DNA of 64,000 bases from Lycorma delicatula (lineage: Eukaryota; Arthropoda; Insecta; Hemiptera; Fulgoridae). Below the pieces are notes generated by a model. It was given only the letters and a program-made list of their open reading frames with translations. It was not told where the DNA came from and ran no database searches. Positions within the stretch are counted from its first letter, which is position 1; the number at the start of each line of letters is the position of its first letter. Position numbers and translations under genes: made by a program. The stretch spans positions 346,689,842-346,753,841 of the forward strand of contig NC_134455.1 in assembly GCF_047948215.1 (NCBI RefSeq), written 5' to 3'. Positions 32,036 through 42,405 of this stretch are shown here, in pieces.

Positions 32036-32355
32036 ATCTATATATTAAAAAAAATTGGTAAACTTAAAACTTTAGTTTTTCTTCAGTTACTAAGAAACTA
32101 ATTTAATTACAGACTTCATTGCGGACTTAAAACACGCCACACGTAACCAGCATGCACCAAATACGCTCACTCAATTATGAGAGGAGTTTTAAGCAAACAT
32201 AGCTTTTCTCATACTCAAAGCCTTAACTAAATGGTATCTCGGCAATTAATTAACATAAAGAATTCGTTAAGGTCCAAAACATCCACCGCGTCAAGCCCCA
32301 TCAAATGAGCCCTCAAACTCGATTCTAAAAAAATATTTGAATGAACATTAATTAA
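32036..32355. other. flank of the SINE nest and start of a Helitron remnant
   Basis: 32036-32062 forms part of an inverted duplication with 33329-33357. The remainder precedes the helicase remnant and may be its decayed upstream coding part, but I could not read helicase motifs I-V in it. Confidence 0.4.
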
Positions 32356-32359
32356 ATTA

Positions 32360-32575
32360 ATGTTCAAATTAATGCTCAAGGACAACTCTGAATCAAGTAG
32401 GACCTACCTACTTAAACCAGTTTTTAGCTATGGACAATTGTATGTTGCCCTGTCACGCGCAAAATCTTTTAAAATTGTTAAAGTGGAAATGAATGGTAAG
32501 GTCGATGTACAGTTAACGTTGTCTGGAAGGAAGTCTTGTGAACCAAATAGTAAATTATGTACTATAACCTAAGTT
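32360..32575 (+). pseudogene. Helitron/Helentron RepHel helicase C-terminus
   Basis: The frame reads SYGQLYVALSRAKSF followed by KIVKV, the motif VI region of PIF1-family helicases as found in Helitron transposases (typical form GQLYVALSR); the arginine finger context YVALSRA is intact. A stop comes about 45 residues later. The upstream helicase and the Rep endonuclease cannot be seen, so this is a terminal remnant; the apparent ATG at 32360 is not a real start. A strong hairpin at 32691-32734 lies 116 bases after the stop, where the 3' end of such an element is expected. Confidence 0.75.
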
Positions 32576-32690
32576 GATGTATTTATTGATTATGCGAAGT
32601 AGCACGGATCCATTATTAATATTTTGAAATAAATTTATTCCGAAGCAATAAATAAACCTTAGAAAAAATGAGAATTATAAGTTAAGTTAA

Positions 32691-32734
32691 GCCTGGCAGT
32701 TAAGTTGTTAAATTTTACAAGTTAACTGCTAGGC
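32691..32734 (+). other. 17-pair hairpin, candidate Helentron 3' terminus
   Basis: GCCTGGCAGTTAAGTTGT pairs with ACAAGTTAACTGCTAGGC (one G-T wobble, one mismatch) around the 8-base loop TAAATTTT. It is followed directly by GATTTTT, the same ending as families X and Z after their hairpins. Stem-loops of this sort mark the 3' end of Helitron-type elements. Confidence 0.6.
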
Positions 32735-32892
32735 GATTTTTCCAGCACTTTTTAACTGGCCACGAGATCCTATTTGGAATCTCATTTACGCTTAATTTAT
32801 AATACAACGGAAATATAAAAGAAAACTAATATATGCAATATACTGAGATAGGTACTATGAACTAATAACTAAAACTGAAAGAAAAATATCTA

Positions 32893-33778
32893 TTTGAGGT
32901 GTATTTCATAAGAAAGCTACCTATTGTAATGGATATCATGATTCGACTTCCCCTAGTTTCACATCCACCAGACCACAAAACCACCGTCAGTTCAAAAGTT
33001 TATATATATATATATATACATACATTTCTCTTTCTTTTGGATAAGATAACTACCGTAATTTTGCGTCAATCACTTCAAATTTTTCCTTAAACCTCGTCCC
33101 AAAATCTCGGTCGAGTTCGTTAACGGCCAAAATCGGACTAGAAATGGGAAGAATTGTCTTTTTCGAAAAAACAAAATATCGCTACAAAAGTTCCTACTAT
33201 TCTTTGGATAGTATTGGCGATATAACATTTTTTATATCGCCAATCATTGGCCCAAGGGGTGAAAAAAATTGGGTTTTGAAGAGAAAACAAATCACTCCTC
33301 TCTCTCTCTCTCTCAAGAGAGACTTGAGTTAACAAATTTTTTTAATATATAGATAGCTCACCATAGGCCATAGGTCTAGCGGTAAACTCGTCATAGTAAA
33401 TCAGTTATTTAACACCTGAATTTCAAGTCGAAGATTCTGATTAAATCCTAACAATTGTTAGTTTTTTTATATGGATTTGAGTTCTAGACAATACCGGTAT
33501 ACTTTGGTAGTTTTTTTTTTAGACACGTATCGAATCGGTTTAATGTGGTCGTTAGTCCTCTAAATATTACATAAAAATTCTTTTGATATGACCAACTCTT
33601 ACGGCAAGGGATGACCAAAATGTTGCTGGGCTTGTAAGAAGATGGAGCTTGTCGTCTGCTAAACATATTGCGTAAATTTGAAGTTTTTCTTAATTTTAAA
33701 GTGAAAATATTTTTTATCCTCTACTTAGCACGGTGAACTCTACCTCCGCCTTCCGGCGTACCGAAAGGGATTTTTTTA
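32893..33778 (+). mobile_element. family X element, copy C, interrupted by a SINE head
   Basis: Sense orientation. 5' terminus GAGGTGTATTTCATAAG (mutated AGGTAGATTTC), the CCACAAAACCACCGTCAGTT block, an AT tract at 33001-33017, TTAACGGCCAAAATCGGACT, then after the insertion (33329-33515) the ATGACCAAAATGTTGCTGGG block, the inverted motif CTCTACCTCCGCC and the hairpin TTCCGGCGTACCGAAAG followed by GGATTTTTTT. A (TC)n tract at 33295-33315 is private to this copy. Confidence 0.75.
33329..33515 (+). mobile_element. SINE A head, inverted duplicate of 31871-32062
   Basis: Carries the SINE A type 2 head and part of the body (GCCATAGGTCTAGCGGTAAA, TTAACACCTGAATTTCAAGT, AATACCGGTATACTTTGGTA) and stops abruptly at a run of 11 T. 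Its 5' flank GTTAACAAATTTTTTTAATA and TATAGATAGCTCACCATAGG is also shared, inverted, with 32026-32062. Identity across about 187 bp is near 90 percent by eye. Confidence 0.75.
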
Positions 33779-33899
33779 AACTTATATTTCATAAATAAAA
33801 AATTGAGCTTTTTTTCGACACCGGTTGCTGAAGGACCACATAGAATAGTTATCTTTTGGCTAGTTATTTATCTCTCCAATATTCCTTCATTCTTTCACC

Positions 33900-34885
33900 G
33901 TGCCGCTTTATTCTTTCTTCTGACCACTTTGGGTAAGCGCATTCTTTTTTTTTCTACTGGTTCCCTTTGTATTCTAACATTTTTCCTAAGCACCTTCTGT
34001 CTTTTAAATCTGTCCCCTTTATATTGCTACCTTTAGTTCTTCTTTAAATGGTTCTAGCAAGAACCATTTAACTTTCGTCTTCTCACCATTACAATTGTCA
34101 AACATTTTGTTCGTAAGTCTGTTTGAATCCTTTCTTGTCAGATCTTCGTAGAATGACAGTTTTCACTTACGTATTGCTTCTGTTATTCTATCTTAACTCC
34201 CGGTAAAGTTTCTCATTCTTTCATAATTTCTAACCGTCGTTAGTTTTTTCGTGGCCCTTGATTTTCCTTACTTTCCCTCTTTCAGAAAGTTCCAGTTCAT
34301 GTATTTCCCCTTGGTTCAGAGTTACGCATTCTGTCGCGTATAAAACTCCGGTCGGATTACCATTGAATAGTGACTGATCTTCTCCATCCTCGAGACGCGT
34401 ATCTTAATGTACTCAACCTTCGTTAGGCCATAGGATTTTAGAATGTAATGATTTTGACGTTTTTTGTTTCTTTGTCCATTCCATTTGGTTAGATATTTCA
34501 CCCAAGTATATATTTAAATTTGTTCGTCCTCTTAATTCATCCAAATTCTGTCTGTAACAATTTTGGTGCGTTCTTAATACTTATCATATAATCTTTTCTA
34601 TGGCAATTTGTAAGCCTGCCTTTTTGGTCATTTCGTGTAGAACATTTAGTTGTATTCTGCCGTTTTTGTATCTTCTGCCAAAAGGAAGAGATGGATTGCA
34701 AAGGCCAGACAATCAATGTTAATTGACTATCCCTCGCATATCCCAATTTGATTTGCTTCAGGCGTTTATCTCTGCAAGCTTTCCTCTATTCTCTTATGAT
34801 CTTTTCAAAGATTACACTAAAGAGACACTTAATAGATATTCCGTCCCCCTGCGTAATTTCTTTCTTGATTCCAAATGGATGAGAT
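33900..34885 (-). pseudogene. decayed RTE-type LINE, RT palm to C-terminus
   Basis: Minus-strand frames from 34885 give KGELSHPFGIKKEITQGDGI (RT motif B, normally VRQGDGLSP), then KDYMISIKNAPKLLQTEFG (the motif after FADD), later NLDELRGRTNLNIYLGE, a YATECVTLNQGE block and KLYRELR / KTVILRRSDKKG, the C-terminal part of RTE-like ORF2. The FADD segment itself is lost. The order and spacing agree with the better copy at 52547-53774, but sequence differs enough to be another subfamily. The plus-strand ORF 33803-34036 is antisense. Confidence 0.68.
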
Positions 34886-35339
34886 AATTCCCCTTTAAAT
34901 AAATAAAAATAAAAACTCAAAGCACTAAAATCTTACATTTATTTTCTAAAAATAATTAAACTTTAATGTATCAGGACGCTAGTTTCTAAATTGGAATGCG
35001 GTAAACACGTGTGTGTATAGAGAAAAACACACAAAATAAGATGCCGTACGGAGTCTCGTTCTACAGATTAAGTGTATGTGAAATTCCAAATGTAATCTTA
35101 CAGTCTCTTGTTGATATTATGCAAGCCTCAAATGAGATTTCATGTCCAGTTAAAAATTCCACAAAAATCGGCCTACCAGTTAAGTTGTTAATATTTATAC
35201 TTTTTTTCATTTACTTCTCAGAGAGAAGAGACTTTTTCAAAATTTTAATATTAATCTGATATAAATGAACATTATACCCCCCAAAGTTGTTATTTTAGTT
35301 TGTTTGTTATAAAATTTCAAAAAAATCAACTGTAGTAGT
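34886..35339. other. unassigned AT-rich stretch
   Basis: Plus-strand open frame 35011-35259 has no recognisable domain. No repeat copy identified. Confidence 0.35.
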
Positions 35340-35545
35340 ATATATTATATACTTTTCAAATGGTGTACGAAATACAAATTTAGAGGTGAAATAATTTGTA
35401 CAGTGTTCGATTATCCAGCGACCGGCATATCCAGGGGTATAAACCTTCATTGCGGCTGTTATTATCAGCAGCTTGTTTGCTTGCTTTGACGTCAATCGAT
35501 GAGGAGGAATTATCCACCCGCTTTAATAGTTTGAATGCAAATTAC
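35340..35545 (+). repeat. family W repeat, copy 2
   Basis: Matches 30956-31125 inverted: GGTGTACGAAATACAAATTT, AGTGTTCGATTATCCAGCGA, CCAGGGGTATAAACCTTCAT, TTGCGGCTGTTATTA, GCAGCTTGTTTGCTTGCTTT and GACGTCAATCGATGAGGAGG. The ORFs called here on both strands are not conserved between the two copies. Confidence 0.6.
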
Positions 35546-35624
35546 CTTACTCTTGTATCACAATTTGTGTACATGCGCCTGTGTTTGCGTTTCGTAATGG
35601 TTAATTTTGTTAAAAAAAAAAAGG

Positions 35625-35880
35625 AAAAAAAAATTTGATGTGGTCACCACAGGACTTCCTTGTACGCCTATTAATCTACATAAATACATTTTTTATTTTT
35701 TAAATAAGAACATAAAATTGTATTTCATTAATAACATCTGACATTATTTTGATTTTTTTTTGTTGTTATTATTGAATTATTATTATTATTTATTGTAATT
35801 TTTTTTACCATCAGAGATTAATAATTATTAATAAATCGATGTATTTAAATTAAAAAAAAAAAATATTTAAAAAAAAGATG
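35625..35880 (-). repeat. family Z 3' fragment
   Basis: In reverse it is the distal AT-rich third, GGCGTACAAGGAAGTC, the hairpin CTGTGGTGACCACA and TCAAATTTTTTTTT. The 5' two-thirds are absent. Confidence 0.72.
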
Positions 35881-36495
35881 AAGATGATTCGACTTTCGAC
35901 TCGTAGATATTTTATTACTATATACTGATTTGAATAAAAGATCTATTCATTTACATATTGTTATTTCTCAACAGCATTATTATCCGTATTTAAAATCCAG
36001 TTCCATGGATTGAATTATAAAGTATTATTTTTTCTGCTATCGGTTTTACCCATATAAAATATGGGTAAAACCCATATTTTAAAAAAATAAATAAATTGCG
36101 CTATTTGGTTACTTGGGTTTCCCGTCGCAGTCAATTTTTTTAGTCAGGTACCCGGAGGCAGGTGCAGCCAGTCGTGTCGCATATCCAGTAACAGTGGCAG
36201 TGGATGTATTTGGTCGAAATTTATAAAACCTGTAAATGATTTTTAGATATTTATCTGTATTTGCAAGCCTTAATCTAGTGAATATCTCGCTTAGTATAGT
36301 AGGAAATGGGGATAATTTGCAATCATGGTTCAAATTTTTTTTACCTTTCTTCACCACTTTCAAGGTCGAATTTAGAAAAATCTAAAAATTGGTTTTTATA
36401 TATTTACATGAAAATTACACGCAACAATAATCAAATTGATATCTTCATTTGTTACGAGAAATGAAAAAGAATAGCCCAGATTCAAAATCCATTTT
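35881..36495. other. unassigned stretch
   Basis: 36040-36080 holds a short inverted pair around CCCATATAAAATATGGG. A minus-strand open frame (36109-36363) shows no domain. The stretch leads into a LINE fragment. Confidence 0.35.
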
Positions 36496-36892
36496 AACCT
36501 TTTAACTCGAAAATAAACTTCGTCCAATTAAGAACACTGTGTCACCGTGGAGTTTCTCATGAAGGAATAAACGTCGAAAAGAGGTTATTACATGCCGTTT
36601 GCGAATAAAGCTCACTCATGGATATCTTATGACTCAGACCGATGAACCCGTTTGTGTTTACTGCGACTGACAACTAATCGTTCACCATATCTTTGGGGAC
36701 TGTGTTTGGTGTGGGGAATTGCGTTCGGAATTGAAATTACGGGCTAACATCCGAAGTATTTTAGAGAACAATATGAAGATGTAATCAAATGACTTTCTAT
36801 TTCTTGAGGCCATGCATCTATATTCTGATATTTTTTATTACTACTATAATGAGTTATGTATATTTATGCCATTTAGCGTATTCCAGATAATA

Positions 36893-38243
36893 CAAGGCTA
36901 TCATAAAAGAATGGTGCGGTTTTGAACATGGTTTAAATTAAAACAGAATTACTTACAGTTTATGTTTTTTATTTTTCAAATTTATCGTCTCAAACATTTT
37001 TATACATAATTAATAAATTTCAATATGTGCGCTCTTAGTCGCTCGACAAATGTCCAAACGATACTCAACTTCTCTCCAAACATTGGTTAACATTTCTTCG
37101 TTAATAGTTGTCATTGCTTCATTAATCCTGTTTTTTAAGTGGTTTAGTTCGCGAATTTTTTGTGTATAAACAACGCTTTTGATGTACCCTCACAAGAAAA
37201 AGTCGCAAGAAGTCAGGTCTGGATTCCTTGGAGGCGAAAGTATGGATCCTTGCCGGCCTATCCATCGATCTCCAAATTTTTCGTTCAAAGCGTCCGTGAC
37301 CAGTGCATTGAAGTGCGGGGGAGCACCATCTTGTTGGAAATGAAGTCGATGAATGTTTTCGAGTTCATCCGGCTGAGGAAAGCAATAATTGGTTAACATG
37401 TCAAGATACAAAACTCTATTAATTGTTTTTTCAGCGAAGAAGAAAGGCGCTATTACACGATTTTTCATCACACCACACCAAACATTAACTTTAGGCAAAT
37501 CGCGTTGTTTCTCAATAATTGCGTGTGGGTTTTCAGAGCCCCATATTCGTGAATTGTGTCTGTTAACACATCCATTTGTCTGTTAACAATCATTTTTACA
37601 GACGAAAAATGATTCGTTTTCACTTATTCTATCCGACATTTCAACATGGAAATGTTACACAACATTTCAACAGCGAAATTGTAACGTTTTACACCATCAT
37701 CGGGTTTCAATTCCTGCAGTATTTGGATTTTATAAGCGTGTAATTTCAGTTTTTTATGTAAAACTTTGTGAACTGTTGATTTTGGAATACCTAATTCGAC
37801 GCTTTGACGGGAGATGGACTTCCCAGGACTTCTAATTGCCGATTGTCTAATTAGTTCAACCGTTTCGTTTGGTACACTTGGTCTGCCGGTTGATTTCTGT
37901 TTCTTAACTGATCCAGTTTCTTCAAATTGTTTGAACCAACGTGTTATGTTATTTTTGTGTGGTGGATCTCTTCCGAATTCACGTTGGAACGCACGTTGAA
38001 CTAAAATTATGGATTTTAATTCAGATATCAATAAAACACACTTTGCTTTGTCTTTATCCGAGGACATAGTAACTCACTAAACTCACCGCAACAACAATAC
38101 AAGAACTGACGTTGTGGTTACAACTGCTGATAAACAAACTTTTGGGTTGGATGCTTTCAGGGATACCAATATAACACCTAGAAATTTCCCTACAATCTTC
38201 CTATGAATTACTGAAACCGCACCATTCTTTTATGATAACCCTG
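36893..38243 (-). mobile_element. mariner/Tc1 element of DD41D type, 1351 bp, full length
   Basis: TA target duplications at 36891-36892 and 38244-38245. Inverted termini of about 30 bp begin CA(A/G)GG(C/T)TATCATAAAAGAA and share ATAAAAGAATGGTGCGGTTT. The transposase on the minus strand occupies most of the element. Length and TIRs are those of a complete element; only frameshifts in the ORF make it non-autonomous. It is the best preserved DNA transposon here and lies in the 3' UTR of an older LINE. Confidence 0.92.
37000..38067 (-). pseudogene. DD41D mariner transposase, frameshifted
   Basis: The start codon at 38067 opens MSSDKDKAKCVLLISELKSI with two HTH units (REFGRDPPHKNNITRWFKQF; TGRPSVPNETVELIRQSAIR, SISRQSVELGIPKSTVHKVL). 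The frame breaks near 37625. In another frame NRHNSRIWGSENPHAIIEKQ leads into 37498-37190: PKVNVWCGVMKNRVIAPFFF, FQQDGAPPHFNALV, RWIGRQGSI and PDLTSCDFFL. The second and third aspartates (QQDG and SCDF) are separated by 41 residues, hence DD41D. It ends near 37003 after IKSVVYTQKIRELNHLKNRI. The first catalytic Asp cannot be read in the damaged stretch 37560-37625. One or two frameshifts separate it from an intact ORF of about 345 residues. Confidence 0.88.
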
Positions 38244-38519
38244 TAATTATGAATTAGGTTTTGATATGGTAATTTTGTTTTAAGTTAGATATTTAATATT
38301 GTATTTCATTCTGGTTTATTTAGCCTTTAATTACGGCACGGGCGTGTTAGATCTGTTTAATCTTGAAGTTAATTTTTAATGATTTACTACAGTAATATTG
38401 TGTCCGGACGCTGATAACGACACTTCGCTGTGCGCCCAGAAAAAAAAATCTTGGACACAATTAGGGAGGATCTATTTTCGCTAGTTTTACTTTTTGTATT
38501 GTGTTCATAGAAATAGAGC

Positions 38520-38650
38520 TTCTCTACGACAAAAGTACTTCTTAAGTTAATTAAATTTCAAAGTTTTAAGTCGATTGGATTTAAGGATGACGGATATTCA
38601 ACTTTATTTCCAATCTGTTTTTGTCTCGTATCTTGAAATACCTTTAACCA
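38520..38650 (+). repeat. family T repeat
   Basis: AAATTTCAAAGTTTTAAGTC-GATTGGATTTAAGGATG core shared with 10960-11065 and 18650-18775. Confidence 0.5.
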
Positions 38651-38794
38651 ACTAAAGTTGAAGTTTTGCACAAATAATTAGCTAGGTATATATATATATA
38701 TTTCAGCTTCGACCTAAGATTTGATCCCGTCAAAGTTTCAATATGGGTATCGCGGTATCCAGATTTTTTTTTGGTAAATTATAATATTTTTGCT

Positions 38795-38910
38795 AGCCTT
38801 GTTGAAAAACATTGTAACCGAATCGAGCCTACTTATTAAAGTTAATAATTACTCCAATACATAACGTTTAACCCACAAAAAAATAGGGGACTGAATTAAC
38901 CCGTAATTTA
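38795..38910 (+). repeat. family U repeat, copy 2
   Basis: GCCTTGTTGAAAAACATTGT through ACTCCAATACATAACGTTTA and GGGGACTGAATTAACC, matching 22005-22125. In both places a family Z end lies close by. Confidence 0.5.
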
Positions 38911-38919
38911 GTTATTTAT

Positions 38920-39541
38920 TTTTATTTCCTGAAAGTATTGTAATCGCGAATAATCTCGATTTTCAAATTTCAACGGAAACATCCACTTTGACCATTCCTG
39001 AATCCAGTTTGACCAGTTTCAGCGTGACGTCTGTACTTACGTATGTACAAGTATCTCGCATAACTCAAAAACGATTAGCCGTAGTGCGTTGAAATTTTGG
39101 ATTTAGGACTGTTCTAACATCTAGTTGTGCATCTCCTCGTTTGATTGTAATCGGCTGGACCAAAAGGGTCCAAAAAAGTCCAAAATCATTAAAAAAAAAA
39201 AAATTTTGGACTTTTTCTTAACTGCAGTAATAAATCCTCACTAAGAGCTTTTCAAAGATACATCATAAGTGGTAATTACTTTCATTGGTTCCAGAGTTAT
39301 AGCCTAGTAAAATTTTAATTCATGATATATTTGGATCTTACGAGGGGAAGGCACATCGGCAAGAATCCGACTTCATTTCCTTTTTTTTGTTTTAAATATG
39401 TTGATTTATTATTGCTCTGTCTGAAAAACATTTTTAAGCTAAGTAATAATTCATTAATAAAAAAAATATATGAAAAGGAAAAAAATTATGTAATTTAATA
39501 GTCGTATAAGGAAGTCATGTGCTTTCCACATTAGATTTTTT
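38920..39541 (+). mobile_element. family Z element, 5' end eroded
   Basis: The 5' terminus is shortened to TTTCCTGAAAGTATTGTAAT (the TTGTACG word is lost). The interior is complete, including CCAGTTTCAGCGTGACG-type and GGTTCCAGAGTTATAGCC landmarks. It ends GTCGTATAAGGAAGTC, the weak hairpin ATGTGCTTTCCACAT and TAGATTTTTTT. Confidence 0.78.
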
Positions 39542-40267
39542 TATTTTTGGTTCTATAAATGTAATTTTTATTTTGTTTTATTTTTTCTGTTGTAGGTGAG
39601 GGAACAGCTTCTGCATGTCTGGATCAATCTGTAAAAAAAGTTAATAGTCATTATATGTAAGTATTTAAGTTCTCATTTCTATTTCTACTTTGATTTAATC
39701 ATTTTTTTTTAATAAAATAATAATTATTTATTGTTTATTGTATTTCGATACTAATGATAGCAATTAACTATAATTACTGTTAGTTTTTTGCTACTAATGT
39801 ATTTATTATTTATCTTTATTATTTTTAATATTATTGTTTTATTTACTTTTAATAAGGTATCTTGATCATTTTCAACTTAACGTTATAAATATTTCAAAGA
39901 AGGTTTTTTTTAATAAAAAATTATTCTCACTTTTACTGAACAAGAGCGAGTATAATAGCATAATGTGACAAAGAAAATTTATAGAGCATATTACGAAATT
40001 TTCTTAGATAAAATCGTTGCATTGTATTTCCCAGTTAATCGTAATGAATAAATTTCTCATTAATGATATAGATTTGTTGGCCATAAAACGAATATTTTGA
40101 GTTATTTTATTATATGAAAAGTTCTCTTGAGATGATAGAATTGATTTCATTTGTAACAAAATCACACCATAATGTTTTGGTTTGAAGCGCTTAAATAAAA
40201 CATAAGGCTTGTCATAAATTACTAAATACTTATTACGCCTACTTATATTCCCGTATAAATTATACTA
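39542..40267. other. unassigned AT-rich stretch
   Basis: No gene. A plus-strand piece at 39580-39640 (TGTTGTAGGTGAGGGAACAG) is slightly GC-richer; no domain can be read. Confidence 0.35.
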
Positions 40268-41320
40268 CAGTGCGTTGGGAAAGTCGCTGACAGTATGCTT
40301 TAGAATTATGTGCTGCATTCTGTTGTGTTAGGTTGGATGCCCTGTGGGTTCGTTGGGCGTTTTTCATTATTAAACCAAGACATCAGTTGTTGAGTGGTGA
40401 TGGAACTTGCTTCGTGTAGTTTCGTTAATCAAAGTCAATAGTTGCGAGAAATGTAACGGTTCTTTTGGTATAGAAAGGCATTTTTCTCATTTAACACTTC
40501 TTTCGTGAAGGTGACAAGTTTTCTGAAATGTTTGCATAATTCTGGTTCCTCACCAGAATGCAGTTCGAACTCTTATCGAAAGATTTCGGGCAACAGGCTC
40601 TGTTTAAGACGCTGATCGAAGTGGCAGACCACTTAAGCTAAACGAACAGAAGCTGCTATTTCGGATGCTATGGTCGAAAGTTTTAGAGATGATGCGTGGG
40701 GGGTATATTAATTCACAAAATACACGACTATGGTCAACAAGTAACCCCCATAAATTACACGAAAAAATCTTTATACGAAGCGAAAATTGTAATCTGGGTC
40801 GGTGTGAGTAGAACGCGCATTACGGTTCCAATGTTTTTTCAAAATACAGTTAATAGTGATCGTTACTGTGCTGTTTTAACAAACTTTATTATCAGTTAAC
40901 AGAAGTGAAAATCAATCGCGGTTGTTTCGAACAAGATGGTGCTATAGCACACAACTATCAGGTCAGTGAGTTTTATACGGAAGTGTTTTGGTGAACGAAT
41001 CATTTCAAGAGGTTTTTGACCTGTACGATCGCCCGATATGACTCCTCCAGATTACTTTCTATGGGAAGTAGCGAAACAAGCAGTGTATCTCAACAGACCA
41101 TGCACGATTGACGAAATACAAACTATAATAAAGGCATACGTCCGAGAGATTACAGTTTATCAGCCGGTTGAAATGTTTGAATACAAATTGAAGCGTGTGC
41201 AGTGTTGTATTGATTTTAGAGGAGGTCATTTTCAACACCTTTCATAAACTATTTCCGTTAATATCCATTTCTATAAAATTATGAAATAAAGATACCAAGT
41301 AATAATTAAGAATGTCTCGC
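40268..41320 (+). pseudogene. decayed mariner/Tc1 transposase with 5' TIR
   Basis: A left terminus CAGTGCGTTGGGAAAGTCGC lies near a TA. Plus-strand frames then read an HTH trace (PECSSNSYRKISG; RSGRPLKLNEQK in another frame), TKKSLYEAKIVIWVGVSRTR then ITVPMFFQNTVNSDRYCAVL, FEQDGAIAHNYQVSEF (second catalytic Asp) and, at 41038-41247, TPPDYFLWEVAKQAVYLNRP followed by CTIDEIQTIIKAYVREIT and RVQCCIDFRGGHFQHLS, ending in TAA. Frameshifts separate the parts. The C-terminus is intact; the right TIR was not found, so the 3' end appears truncated. Confidence 0.82.
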
Positions 41321-41677
41321 TATTACACTTCAATAATTTCAGTGCACAGCTGCTTTCCGAAGGTATTATCTGTTAGGGCATACTTAAAAAGTCAGAACGA
41401 GTTTTCAAAATACAAAAATGGGCTTCCACGTCGTTCCTTGCCCTCCATAAGTTTGAGTAACGTAGACCAATATTTATGTACGTACAGTCTTTTCTAAAAA
41501 TTGTAGTCGTCATTTATTGTTCTGTCGAACCAGGCAACAAAACTTTTTTCATGTAGCTAAAAAATATTTCATTTTACGAAAATGGGCTTATTATGCTACC
41601 ATTACCATTTTTGATAAATTATTGAAAAATAATTTTTTTAAATTTATTCAAAGTAAAATTAAAAGATTTTATAAAAC
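41321..41677. other. unassigned stretch
   Basis: Open frames 41312-41497 and 41517-41855 have no recognisable domain; the second runs into a SINE and so cannot be a conserved protein. Confidence 0.4.
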
Positions 41678-41905
41678 ACCGGGCTATAAAAAGTCTAGTG
41701 GTAAACTCGTCGTCGTAAATCAGCTGATTTCGTTGTCGAAGTTCTCAGGTCCAAATCCTTATAAAGGTTACTTTTATTTGGATTTGAATACTGGATCGTG
41801 CATACCGGTGTTCTTTGGTGGTTGGGTTTCAATTAACCACACGTCTCAGGAGTAGTCGACCTGAGTTTGTTGAAGACTACAAATTTACCGTACAGTTACA
41901 TTTAT
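41678..41905 (+). mobile_element. SINE family A, tail truncated
   Basis: AAAAAGTCTAGTGGTAAACT A-box region, CAGCTGATTTCGTTGTCGAA, GGTCCAAATCCTTATAAAGG (B box with changes), GCATACCGGTGTTCTTTGGT, GGTTGGGTTTCAATTAACCA, then a body that decays after TGAAGACTACAAATTTACCG. No GGCTAAACAG end. Confidence 0.8.
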
Positions 41906-42289
41906 AAATCGCTAATGACTGTAATTGTTAATGCGACTATAAATAAAAGTATTAAAAATAAAAAAAACATTTTCTTTTACAGAAACAGCATTTTTTGGTC
42001 GAGGAATTTTTAAATTATAAAGTTTTTAATTAAATAATCGTTTGTTTTTTGTATCCTGTTCTACATATACATAAATATGTGTTTAAAATAATCTTCAATA
42101 GCACCTTCTCCATCGAATTGTTAATCATTTTGTAATAACTTTTTATATTGTATTTATCGTAATATTATTTCATGTATTTATATGTTAAATAATTAATGTA
42201 CACTTTAATCGCATCAATTTTCTTCTTTTTTTTTGTTTAAAAAATTAATTTACCGCAGAAGCTGTGGAAGCTTGTTCGTTGAAATATTG
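41906..42289. other. unassigned AT-rich stretch
   Basis: No gene or repeat copy recognised. Confidence 0.35.
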
Positions 42290-42405
42290 AAATGGAATTT
42301 TTTACGTAGGAAAAATTCCATTTCAAAATTCCTCTTACCGAAATTCGAACCCGGAAACCCTGGATGAAAGGCCGAGACGCTGCCACTTCACCACGGAGAT
42401 TGGTA
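42290..42405 (-). mobile_element. SINE family B, partial
   Basis: In reverse: CCAATCTCCGTGGTGAAGTG (A box), GGCAGCGTCTCGGCCTTTCA, CCAGGGTTTCCGGGTTCGAA (B box at about 42345-42356), then AATTTTGAAATGGAATTTTT instead of the usual CATGGCATTTTCAC. The inverted pair AAAAATTCCATTTCAA / TTGAAATATTGAAATGGAAT at 42281-42325 forms a foldback next to it. Confidence 0.72.

Larger units (their letters stand above)
36500..38447 (+). mobile_element. LINE 3' fragment (Jockey/I-like) hosting a mariner
   Basis: 36566-36800 reads RRKEVITCRLRIKLTHGYLM then TQTDEPVCVYCD, stop, QLIVHHIFGDCVWCGELRSE. This is the C-terminal end of Jockey/I/R1-like ORF2, with the R-RIGHT-LTHGYLM block and a Cys-X2-Cys...His...Cys knuckle. 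36800-36890 and 38246-38447 form one 3' UTR split by the mariner; it ends GGACGCTGATAACGACACTT, CGCTGTGCGCCCAG and an A run at about 38439-38447. One in-frame stop plus the missing 5' part make it dead. Confidence 0.72.
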
